Assembly (NCBI RefSeq): GCF_021287045.1
Contig: NZ_JAJTBG010000008.1
Location: forward strand, 62,001 to 126,000
Direction of reading: 5' to 3'
Length of the DNA stretch: 64,000 nucleotides
Source: Oryzomicrobium sp.
Lineage (GTDB): Bacteria; Pseudomonadota; Gammaproteobacteria; Burkholderiales; Rhodocyclaceae
Shown: piece by piece, positions 45,233-52,591 of the stretch
Layout: every line of letters begins with the position of its first letter
Position numbering within the stretch: the stretch's first letter is position 1
Notes under the pieces: generated by a model
Told to the model about the DNA's origin: nothing
What the model saw: the letters and a program-made list of their open reading frames with translations, nothing else
Databases searched by the model: none
Made by a program: the position numbers and the translations under genes

Positions 45233-47005
45233 ATGCGTCCAGCCTACGTCGGTAACCAATCCGCTTCTGCGGCCACGATACTCCGTAGCAAAAGACCAAT
45301 TCTGCCGTTTTTCCCCGCATCACTGCCCGATGAATCCTTGGCGTCACGCATCACAAGATTCCACATCGAGCGAGGGAATGCCACTAGTCGGGAAACTTAC
45401 TCAGAGCTGTTCAGTACATCGCCGTTTGCGATGTCCAACCTGTCCATTCCGCGAATCGAAGCACTGGCACAAAGGCTTCCCGGTGACCCGCATGTCAATC
45501 TAGAGAAACTACTCTGCGAAGGCACTTTACTCCCCATTAGCAGACTCTTCGCTTCGGGCACGACAAATAGGAATTCAATAGATTACGGTCGACGGAGCGC
45601 AGGTGAATCGGGATCAACCCGAATTTGCCTTCAATGTGTGAAAGAAGATGTAAGTCAATTCGATACAGCCTACCTCCATCGATCACACCAAATTCCGGCC
45701 GTGAGCGCCTGTTGGAAGCACGGTCAAATATTGCTAGATCACTGCCCAGAATGCGGCTGCCCGATCGAATCGCCGAAAGATATGACGCTCTCCCCCTGGC
45801 AGGGCTGCTATTGCGGATACCGTTTCGAGCTTGCCGAGCCAGGGGAGTCTGATTACGTCGCATCCAGTACGGAAAAGGACATCGCGAGGTTTGCGAGCTT
45901 CGTGTTGGCCCACATACCGCAAGGACTGGTCGTCAATACCCTGCCCAGGCTTCTGCGCGAAAGAGCGCTCGAGATGGGGTTCCGCCGCGGCAAGGAACAA
46001 GTCGACCGGCGTAGTCTTCAAACTGCCATGGAATCGCACTACACGCCGACGCTCCTGGCGCAACTGGACCGCGCGTACGCAAATGGGAAGACCAAGCGAT
46101 TGCTTAGCTTTCTCGGAGTAACAGGAGTGGCCATTGAAATCCCTCTGAGTCGGCTCCTATTGCTCTCAAACTACCTATTTCAGGACGCAGAAACATTTCT
46201 GGCAAAGCTGACGTCGATCCAGCCCCAAGTTGCTGGCACCACATTCATTCAGCCCCCCTCTACCGGCTTGCACTCTGCAATCCCAGTGAATCGCAATACG
46301 GACGGACTGAATACCCTTGTCGAACGATTAGCGATGACTGCAATAGCCGAAGACTTGTCTATCAAGGATTTGTGGCGCCAACACTACGGAGCTATGAAAC
46401 GAATTACCGTTGCTGGATCAAAAAATGGCATAGAGATACTAAAGAAGGCCATCGACAGGCATAGCTCTAAGTCTGCTCAAAAAAGAGGAAGGTCGTCAGC
46501 TAAGGTGCATTCGAGGGATGCTGACTGGGCAGAAGAAATTAAAAAGACAGCCACTCGCCTCTTTAACGAGGCCGGGCGACCAACTCGAGTTTCGTTTGCA
46601 TCACTGGTCAAAAACACGGAGATGCGGCCAGTCACTTGGCCAGATGCCATCTCCTTTCCACAAACCCGCGCAGCATGCAAGACATTGCAGGAATCCCAGT
46701 GGCACTTCTATGCACGTCGAGTCATGTGGGCGATGGCTCGACATCATGGGGAAGCCGTTGCCCGGACCGTTATCACTGAGGCCACCGGGCTCGAACATCA
46801 CCGGGTGACTGATGTTTATAACTATCTCATTGCATCAGCCATTGTTCCCATCGCCCCTTTTACGACACAACTGGCGGCCAATGGAATAACTCGTGATTGG
46901 CTAGGCCCTTGTCCTGGGAAAACGTATCAAAAGGTAGGACGTGGCTATCAAAAAACAGGGGTAAGGATCTCTTATACATCGCCAGTATTCGCCGGAATGG
47001 CATGA
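45233..47005 (+). CDS. tniQ: TniQ/TnsD-family target-selection protein 1
   Basis: 590 aa. The TniQ domain starts FFPASLPDESLASRITRFH. A zinc-finger array follows: CLQC, HQIPAVSACWKHG, CPECGCPI and CYCGYRF. A helix-rich C-terminal half (about 260-590) has an HTH-like segment around IAEDLSIKDLWRQHYG. TniQ/TnsD proteins bind a specific target DNA and recruit TnsC. The stop overlaps the start of a second TniQ gene (ATGA). Confidence 0.85.
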   Translation: MRPAYVGNQSASAATILRSKRPILPFFPASLPDESLASRITRFHIERGNATSRETYSELFSTSPFAMSNLSIPRIEALAQRLPGDPHVNLEKLLCEGTLLPISRLFASGTTNRNSIDYGRRSAGESGSTRICLQCVKEDVSQFDTAYLHRSHQIPAVSACWKHGQILLDHCPECGCPIESPKDMTLSPWQGCYCGYRFELAEPGESDYVASSTEKDIARFASFVLAHIPQGLVVNTLPRLLRERALEMGFRRGKEQVDRRSLQTAMESHYTPTLLAQLDRAYANGKTKRLLSFLGVTGVAIEIPLSRLLLLSNYLFQDAETFLAKLTSIQPQVAGTTFIQPPSTGLHSAIPVNRNTDGLNTLVERLAMTAIAEDLSIKDLWRQHYGAMKRITVAGSKNGIEILKKAIDRHSSKSAQKRGRSSAKVHSRDADWAEEIKKTATRLFNEAGRPTRVSFASLVKNTEMRPVTWPDAISFPQTRAACKTLQESQWHFYARRVMWAMARHHGEAVARTVITEATGLEHHRVTDVYNYLIASAIVPIAPFTTQLAANGITRDWLGPCPGKTYQKVGRGYQKTGVRISYTSPVFAGMA

Positions 47006-48501
47006 CGACACCGACTATGGCGGAATTCCTGAACGCCAACACTGGCCTATTCGATGATCTACCAATCAACCTTCCCTCGTTGATGGAAGGTGAGACTTTG
47101 TATTCTTGGTGTGCGCGGTACCACCGGCTAAGCGGGAACGCGATGACAGGACATTCATACGCCCAGCTATTCGGAACTCATCGTCCCTCACTAAAGCATG
47201 ATTTCCCAAAGAATCTGTCGGAGCTTTGCAAGAGGACTCGCAGCTGCCTAGGCACTCCGGAAGCGTTGGCATTGGAACGAACGCTGCTGGGATATTATGC
47301 GCCATTCATTTCCTCGCCACGCTACCAGCGAGCGTTAGAAGCTCTTTGCGATCTGCGAATGACGGAGCCAAAGCACCTGCTTGGATTGATGGCCAGTCGT
47401 GTCGGTGCGTCTCATCCGCTAAAAGCATGTCCCAAGTGTATACAACACGACTTGGATGAATTGGGATTTTCTCGGTGGCTTATGGAGCATCAGTGGCCAT
47501 CCGTCTGGATTTGCCGGCGCCACGACACCCCGCTCCGACACCTGGTGGGCCACTCGCAGCCACGCCAACTTCGAGATTGGACTCTGCCGGAGGATCATTC
47601 CAGTGGCGAGTGGGAACACCTGCCAAGACTCAGGGCTGCTTCGATCGAAAAGCTGGCACGTATCGCTTCGATAAGTGCGAGCATAGCCCAGATCTCAGTC
47701 GCCTTTGATGATGAACGCCTAAGAATCGCATATCGGCAAGCCGCGCAAGATCGCGGATGGGCCGCCTTTGATGGATCGCTCCGCACGTTGGTGATGATGC
47801 GGCATCTAACAGCGGGTTACCGCGAGCTCGCAACCATACCGGCTTTCAACTTTCTGGCCGATGCTGACCAAAATGACGCGGGGGTCATTGGTTTGTTGAC
47901 CAGACGTTTCCCCGGGCTGCACCACCCAGTAAAACATGCTGTTCTGATCGCGTTCCTATTTGACTCGGTAGAACATTTCATTGACACATATCGAACTGCT
48001 GCGCAGGAAAAAATTTCCAACGGAGCTGATACCGTAGTTGGCAATTGCCGTGAGGCTTTGCGGCGTCTAGTTGAGTTCGAAAAATGGTCGGTGAGCCGTG
48101 CGGCCAAAGCAACAGGGATACCCCTATGCCAAGCATGTCGGTGGCTGGAGTCGATCGGTGTGCCATACAACCACCGGCCTCGAATGCTGAGCGACCAGAC
48201 AAAGGAACAGCTCAGAAGTATGCTGATTGCCGGCGACGATTACGGGCAAATCGCGGAGAGAACAGGTTTGAAGAAGAGCCTTATCCGAGCATTTGCAGCA
48301 TCAAATAAAGCTTTACGGGATGTCTGGAGAGTACGGCGATTTGAGTGCCTGCGTGATCGCCATAGAGCCCATGCCCTAGAATTGTTCAATACGATGCGAG
48401 GGGTATCTATCACGGCATTGAAATCTGTACGGGGGAATGGATTGATGTGGTTGGAACGCCATGATCGCGCATGGCTCACGAAGACCATTCCCACACTTTG
48501 A
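47002..48501 (+). CDS. TniQ/TnsD-family target-selection protein 2
   Basis: 499 aa. TniQ N-terminus (PSLMEGETLYSWCARYHRLS, YAQLFGTHRPSLKHDFP), CPKC and CRRHDTPL zinc ligands, but without the second CPxC/CxCG pair of TniQ 1. The C-terminal part has two HTH-like segments (WSVSRAAKATGIPLCQACRW; DYGQIAERTGLKKSLIRAFA). Probably the sequence-specific DNA-binding partner that chooses the attachment site. ATG 47002 overlaps the previous stop; an upstream GTG/ATG at 46897 in another frame is unlikely. Confidence 0.82.
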   Translation: MTTPTMAEFLNANTGLFDDLPINLPSLMEGETLYSWCARYHRLSGNAMTGHSYAQLFGTHRPSLKHDFPKNLSELCKRTRSCLGTPEALALERTLLGYYAPFISSPRYQRALEALCDLRMTEPKHLLGLMASRVGASHPLKACPKCIQHDLDELGFSRWLMEHQWPSVWICRRHDTPLRHLVGHSQPRQLRDWTLPEDHSSGEWEHLPRLRAASIEKLARIASISASIAQISVAFDDERLRIAYRQAAQDRGWAAFDGSLRTLVMMRHLTAGYRELATIPAFNFLADADQNDAGVIGLLTRRFPGLHHPVKHAVLIAFLFDSVEHFIDTYRTAAQEKISNGADTVVGNCREALRRLVEFEKWSVSRAAKATGIPLCQACRWLESIGVPYNHRPRMLSDQTKEQLRSMLIAGDDYGQIAERTGLKKSLIRAFAASNKALRDVWRVRRFECLRDRHRAHALELFNTMRGVSITALKSVRGNGLMWLERHDRAWLTKTIPTL

Positions 48502-48550
48502 GTATCTTGAAATCAAAGCTCCGTCCGACACCCTGTAGCTACGAACCAAA

Positions 48551-48754
48551 CAATAGTCTCTTGAAAGCCTGAAAAATTAATCAATTACATCCTCGCCCAA
48601 GGTCTAAAAACTTAGGGAATTGAACTCACAATCTGAAACACTGACTGCAACCACATGATATTATGTGATTTCAAGAATTTATTGAGCGAGAACAGGCAGC
48701 AATAAATTCTAACGGACAGTAGATGACCAAAGCCCGGCGATTGCCGGGCTTTGT
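48551..48754 (+). repeat. Right border repeat (copy 2)
   Basis: Direct, longer counterpart of 16488-16632: CAATAGTCTCTTGAAA at 48551, GCAATAAA at 48699, and the 42-base CGGACAGTA block at 48713-48754 (39 of 42 identical). TCTTGAAA motifs also occur at 48505 and 48559 on the plus strand and, inverted, at 48669-48676. The inverted pair is as expected for transposase sites facing each other at a Tn7-like end. ACA at 48716-48718 is the candidate right terminus. Confidence 0.75.
48728..48753 (+). terminator. Hairpin at right border
   Basis: CAAAGCCCGGC (48728-48738) and GCCGGGCTTTG (48743-48753) with loop GATT. Same stem as the hairpin at 16606. Confidence 0.75.
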
Positions 48755-48889
48755 ACTCATGAAATCTTAGGCGCTCAGTGAAAACAGACAAGCGCACCTT
48801 TTAATTCCAAATCAATAAAACTCCAAATCACCGCCACTAATATTTCCCACCAAAATCTCTTCGTGCGAGCCATGGATTTTCAGACACAA

Positions 48890-49933
48890 TCAACCACGGT
48901 CTAATTCCATCTCCAAATATTTAATCTCCGACTCTAATTCCTGCATAACCTGCCGGATATCTACCGGCACTCCAAATTCATCAAGAATTCTTTCTTTTTG
49001 CTTCAAAAAAGCCATGGCACAAATATCCTGCAATGCAGCCTGTTGCTTCGAAAAGTGGGGAAAATCCGTTGAGGCTTGGTTGAAGGAAAGGAAGGGATGC
49101 CCATTGTTAGATAGACAAAGGAAATGAGTACACTTCCCCGCCACAAACGCAGCAGCAGCATCATCTGTGGCAAAAATTGGATATTGCTTTAGCCCGTTTA
49201 TCAAACGATGAGTAAAGTAGTTTTGAGTCAGCCACGCAAATGTTATGTCCCATGCAGCCCCCCAGGCAATTGAGGACTTTGATCGACTTTTATCCTCGCG
49301 CAGCAGGGTCTGCGCTTCAAGAGCGCCGCCAAACAAAGCTAATGCAGCCTGGGTCGCCAATGAGATGTGAAGCCGATGAGCCTCAACCCATTCCAGGTAC
49401 TCCATAACGTTGCGCAATGCATGATCTCTCTTTCGGCTCTTCGACAATAACGATGAAATTTTCAAGAAACAGGCATAATTTGCATTAAGCATAGGCAACA
49501 GTGCATCTATTGAATCAGAAAACTCCGAAATACCGCGCACGACAATTGGCTTACCCCCTTCCACGATTCCAGCTTCACGCTGATGGATCGCGGCATGCAC
49601 ATTTTCGGCAAAACTACGCAATCTTTCCTGATCCAGATCCTTTTGGCGAGGCGAAGACGAAAGCTCAATACAGCCAAAAAAAGGAGCAATATCGACATGC
49701 GCATACTCTGCAGACAAAAGAAACTGGCGAACCAGAAAATCATTCCGCTGATCAACAGCCCCCCTTGTGTAATTTGAAAGCTTAATACACAAATTTGAAT
49801 CGAGTATCAAAACAGTAGACTCACCATTTTTTGCTCTTTCCAATACTTCCTCTGGCGCTGGAAGCTGCCGCTCCCCATTGGCATCAAAATACATGTAGGG
49901 TTGGGCAATAAGTATTTTTCCCGGCGCTTTCAA
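48890..49933 (-). CDS. Unrecognised protein, possible PIN-like nuclease
   Basis: 347 aa; I do not recognise the family. Codon use is AT-rich, unlike the flanking core genes, so it is probably acquired. Near the N-terminus VLILDSNLCIKL (D45), and later AAWDITFAWL (D229) and LKQYPIFATDDAAAA (D257-D258), are spaced like the acidic residues and the late TxD strand of PIN-domain RNases. No signal peptide or membrane segment is evident. A TTG start at 49933 is supported by GGAGAGG 6 bases upstream. It stands alone outside the Tn7-like right border, with no partner gene visible. Could be a solitary toxin, a defence effector or something else. Confidence 0.6.
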   Translation of the reverse strand: MKAPGKILIAQPYMYFDANGERQLPAPEEVLERAKNGESTVLILDSNLCIKLSNYTRGAVDQRNDFLVRQFLLSAEYAHVDIAPFFGCIELSSSPRQKDLDQERLRSFAENVHAAIHQREAGIVEGGKPIVVRGISEFSDSIDALLPMLNANYACFLKISSLLSKSRKRDHALRNVMEYLEWVEAHRLHISLATQAALALFGGALEAQTLLREDKSRSKSSIAWGAAWDITFAWLTQNYFTHRLINGLKQYPIFATDDAAAAFVAGKCTHFLCLSNNGHPFLSFNQASTDFPHFSKQQAALQDICAMAFLKQKERILDEFGVPVDIRQVMQELESEIKYLEMELDRG

Positions 49934-50225
49934 AATTTACCTCTCCATTTCACTTTAGCAAAAACATAGCCACATTAGGAGCCATGTTAACTCGTCCACA
50001 ACTTACCAAGGATTACCGCGTTTACGTATGAGCACTCGTAGCACGAGCCTCATTTAATACCCGCAGCTTTTCTAGAAATATTTATGGATCACTTATTTTT
50101 ACTGAACAGTGGACGACACACACCGAGAAACAAGTGCTAAAAACTCATAGCATATAAAGCCCTGACAGACTGTATTCCTCGCGATCACCGGCGACGGCGC
50201 ACCCTCCCGCTCCCAAAAACGATAT
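49934..50225. other. AT-rich intergenic segment
   Basis: About 290 bases. AT-rich to about 50160, then GC-rich core-like sequence resumes. No gene seen. Holds the promoter of the minus-strand gene at 48890-49933 and marks the return to chromosomal backbone. Confidence 0.4.
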
Positions 50226-50255
50226 GAAGCCCGGCCCTGGCCGGGCTTCGTTCTT
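50226..50255 (-). terminator. Terminator of pbpC
   Basis: GAAGCCCGGCC (50226-50236) and GGCCGGGCTTC (50239-50249). On the minus strand the stem is followed by ATATCGTTTTTGGG. The stem resembles those at 16606 and 48728. Confidence 0.75.
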
Positions 50256-50262
50256 GTGGCCC

Positions 50263-52584
50263 TCAACGGCGTCCCCTCCCCTTCAACGAGCGCACCTCAA
50301 AAACCACCTCATCGATGGCCCCGCCCCGGGCATCGATCAGACTCAGGCGGTGGCGGCCCGGTTGGGGGAGCCAGTGGGTCGCCGCCGTGGCGCGGGCGAA
50401 GGGTTTGCCGTCGAGGGTCCATTGCCAGGACGGGTCGGCGCTGGCGCTGAGGCGGAATTCGATGCGCTGACGGCTGGGGGGGATGTCCGGATCGAGGGCC
50501 ATTACCGTGCCGTCGGCCGGGTAGGCGATGCGGGCCAGGGCCTGGCCGCCGGCCTGGCGGATGATGGATTGTTCCGTGCCGGCGATGAACCATTCGTCCC
50601 GGGACGGCTCCCGCGCCGGGACGAAGCGGATGCGCTGGCGGCGCAGTCCGGCGGGGGGCTCGGGCGGGCGGCTGGGCCGGGCGGCCCGGCCCCGGGCGGG
50701 ATCGCCCCTATGCAGCCAGTCCATGATCTCGCGCCATACCGGCGCGGCGCCGCTGATGCCGGAAACGTCGTGCATGGGGCTGCCGCTGGCGTTGCCCACC
50801 CACACCGCCACGGTGTAGCGGCGGGAGTAACCGGCGCACCAGTTGTCCCGCATGTCCTTGCTGGTGCCGGTCTTGACCGCGCTCCAGTAGGGCGTGGCCA
50901 GCCAGGATTCCAGGCCGAAGGTGCCGGCCCGGGCGTTGCGGTCGGACAAGATATCGCCGACGAGGAAACTGGCGGCCGGGGTGAAGGCGCCGTGGGCAGT
51001 GCCGGTGAACACCTCGGCGCAGCCTTCCCGCCGGCAGGGGATGGGCCCGGCGCCCCGGCCGGGGACGGCGCGCAACGGCGTCCACTGGCCGCCGTTGGCC
51101 AGGCTGCGGTAGGCGTTGGCGAGCATCAGCAGGGAGACGTCGGCCGACCCCAGGGCCAGGCTGTAGCCGTACCAGTCCCCGTCCTGGCGCAGGCTGGCGA
51201 AGCCGGCGGCCAGCAGGCGGCGGCGGAAGGGCTCGGGGCCGAGGCGCACCAGGGTGCGCACGGCGGGCACGTTGAGGGAGCCGGCCAGGGCGTGGCGGGC
51301 CGAGACCCAGCCCTGGTAGCGGGGTTCGTAGTTCTGGGGCGCGTACAGGCCGTTGCCCGTGTCCAGGGTGAGGGGGGCGTCCTCGATCAGGGACGCCGGG
51401 GTCAGGCTGCGGGTTTCGAAGGCCAGGGCATAGAGGAAGGGCTTGAGGGTGGAGCCGGCCTGGCGCAGGGCAGTGACCCCGTCCACCTCGGCGGCGCCGG
51501 ACAGGTCGCCGCTGGAACCGATCCAGGCCAGCACCTCGCCGCTGGTGTTGTCCAGCACCACCACGGCGCCGTCTTCCACGTTCTGCCGGCGCAGGGCGTT
51601 GAGGTGGCGGCGCAGGGCCTCCCCGGCGAACTGCTGCAAGCCCCCGTCCAGGCTGGAGCGCAGGGCCTGGCCCGGCGTGTCGAGAAGCTTGCGGGCCAGG
51701 TGGAGCGCCAGTTGGGGGGCCTGGTTCTCCCGGGAGCGCAGGGCGCCGCTCAGGGCGTCGCCGGCGAAGGCGGGCAGGTCGGCGCAGTCGCCGCCCGGTT
51801 CCACCCCTGGCCCGGCCTCGCGCTTCGTTTCCCGACCCGTTTCTCGCCCCGCTTGTTGCCCCCCTTCCTGCCCCATTTCCCGCAGCAGGTTGCAGGCGCG
51901 CCGGGCCGCCACGGCGGGAGAGGCGTTGGGCGCCCGGAGCAAGGCGGCGGCCAGGGCGGATTCCCGGGCGTCCAGGCCGTGGGGCCATTTGCCGAACAGG
52001 TCCAGGCTCATGGCGGCGACCCCTTGCAGCTCGCCGCGGAAAGGCACTAGGTTGAGGTAGGCCTCGATGATCTGGCGCTTGCTCCAGGCCCCTTCCAGAC
52101 GCATGGCGGCGGCGGATTGGGAGAGCTTGTCCAGGACGGAGCGGCGCCCGCGGCGCTGGCCGTCTTCGTCCAGCAGGCCGGCCAGCTGCATGGTCAAGGT
52201 GCTGGCGCCCCGGGTGCGGCCGCCCCAGAAGTTGTTCCAGGCGGCCTTGCCGGCGGCCCGCCAGTCGATACCGTCGTGCTCCATGAAGCGCTTGTCTTCC
52301 GAGACGATGACGGCCCGCACCAGGGCTGGGGAGATTTCCGCCAGGGGCGTCCAGGCGCGGCGGCGCACGGTCTTGTCGATGCGCAGGGTGTGCAGGGGCT
52401 GGCCGTCCCGGGCCAGCAGGGTGGCGTCGGAAGGCCGGTAGTCGCGCCGCACCTGGGCGAACTCCGGCAGGGCCTGGGCGACCGGGGAGGCCAGGCCCAG
52501 GAGCAGCCCCAGCGCCAGGACCGGCAGGACCGCCCGGGCCGGCGCCGGCGGGCCGCCCCCCGGGATCACGAGTGCCGTTGCCAC
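50263..52584 (-). CDS. pbpC: Penicillin-binding protein 1C (glycosyltransferase/transpeptidase)
   Basis: 773 aa. Signal anchor (ARAVLPVLALGLLLGLASPV), then the GT51 glycosyltransferase domain (VIVSEDKRFMEHDGIDWRAA, GASTLTMQLAGLL), transpeptidase domain with SxxK in AGSTLKPFLYA and KTGTS, and the C-terminal PBP1C domain (about 690-773). It builds or repairs peptidoglycan in the periplasm. A GTG at 52584, 8 bases after the upstream stop, is chosen as start; the frame upstream lies inside the preceding gene. Coupled to the alpha-2-macroglobulin gene, a conserved pair. Confidence 0.93.
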   Translation of the reverse strand: MATALVIPGGGPPAPARAVLPVLALGLLLGLASPVAQALPEFAQVRRDYRPSDATLLARDGQPLHTLRIDKTVRRRAWTPLAEISPALVRAVIVSEDKRFMEHDGIDWRAAGKAAWNNFWGGRTRGASTLTMQLAGLLDEDGQRRGRRSVLDKLSQSAAAMRLEGAWSKRQIIEAYLNLVPFRGELQGVAAMSLDLFGKWPHGLDARESALAAALLRAPNASPAVAARRACNLLREMGQEGGQQAGRETGRETKREAGPGVEPGGDCADLPAFAGDALSGALRSRENQAPQLALHLARKLLDTPGQALRSSLDGGLQQFAGEALRRHLNALRRQNVEDGAVVVLDNTSGEVLAWIGSSGDLSGAAEVDGVTALRQAGSTLKPFLYALAFETRSLTPASLIEDAPLTLDTGNGLYAPQNYEPRYQGWVSARHALAGSLNVPAVRTLVRLGPEPFRRRLLAAGFASLRQDGDWYGYSLALGSADVSLLMLANAYRSLANGGQWTPLRAVPGRGAGPIPCRREGCAEVFTGTAHGAFTPAASFLVGDILSDRNARAGTFGLESWLATPYWSAVKTGTSKDMRDNWCAGYSRRYTVAVWVGNASGSPMHDVSGISGAAPVWREIMDWLHRGDPARGRAARPSRPPEPPAGLRRQRIRFVPAREPSRDEWFIAGTEQSIIRQAGGQALARIAYPADGTVMALDPDIPPSRQRIEFRLSASADPSWQWTLDGKPFARATAATHWLPQPGRHRLSLIDARGGAIDEVVFEVRSLKGRGRR

Positions 52585-52591
52585 CCCGGCC

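Larger units (their letters stand above)
16478..48754 (+). mobile_element. Tn7-like metal-resistance island (approximate limits)
   Basis: The segment carries a tnsA-tnsB-tnsC-tniQ-tniQ transposition module at its right end, and cargo for toxin-antitoxin/defence, chromate and copper/silver resistance. Base composition falls visibly against the flanks. The borders carry imperfect direct repeats. A candidate left terminus TGTTTCCGGACAATAG (16478-16493) resembles the Tn7 left end, which begins TGTGGGCGGACAATA (recalled, not checked). A candidate right terminus is ACA at 48716-48718. Candidate flanking 5-mers (GGCAG left, GTAGA right) do not match, so no clean target duplication is claimed. Confidence 0.7.

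Noticed and set aside
16478..48723. Clean 5-bp target duplication
   Set aside because: Bases beside the candidate ends (GGCAG and GTAGA) do not match, and alternative TGT positions give no match either.
39634..48754. CRISPR-associated transposon
   Set aside because: Two TniQ proteins and an Xre gene prompted the idea, but no cas gene and no repeat-spacer array was seen anywhere in the island.
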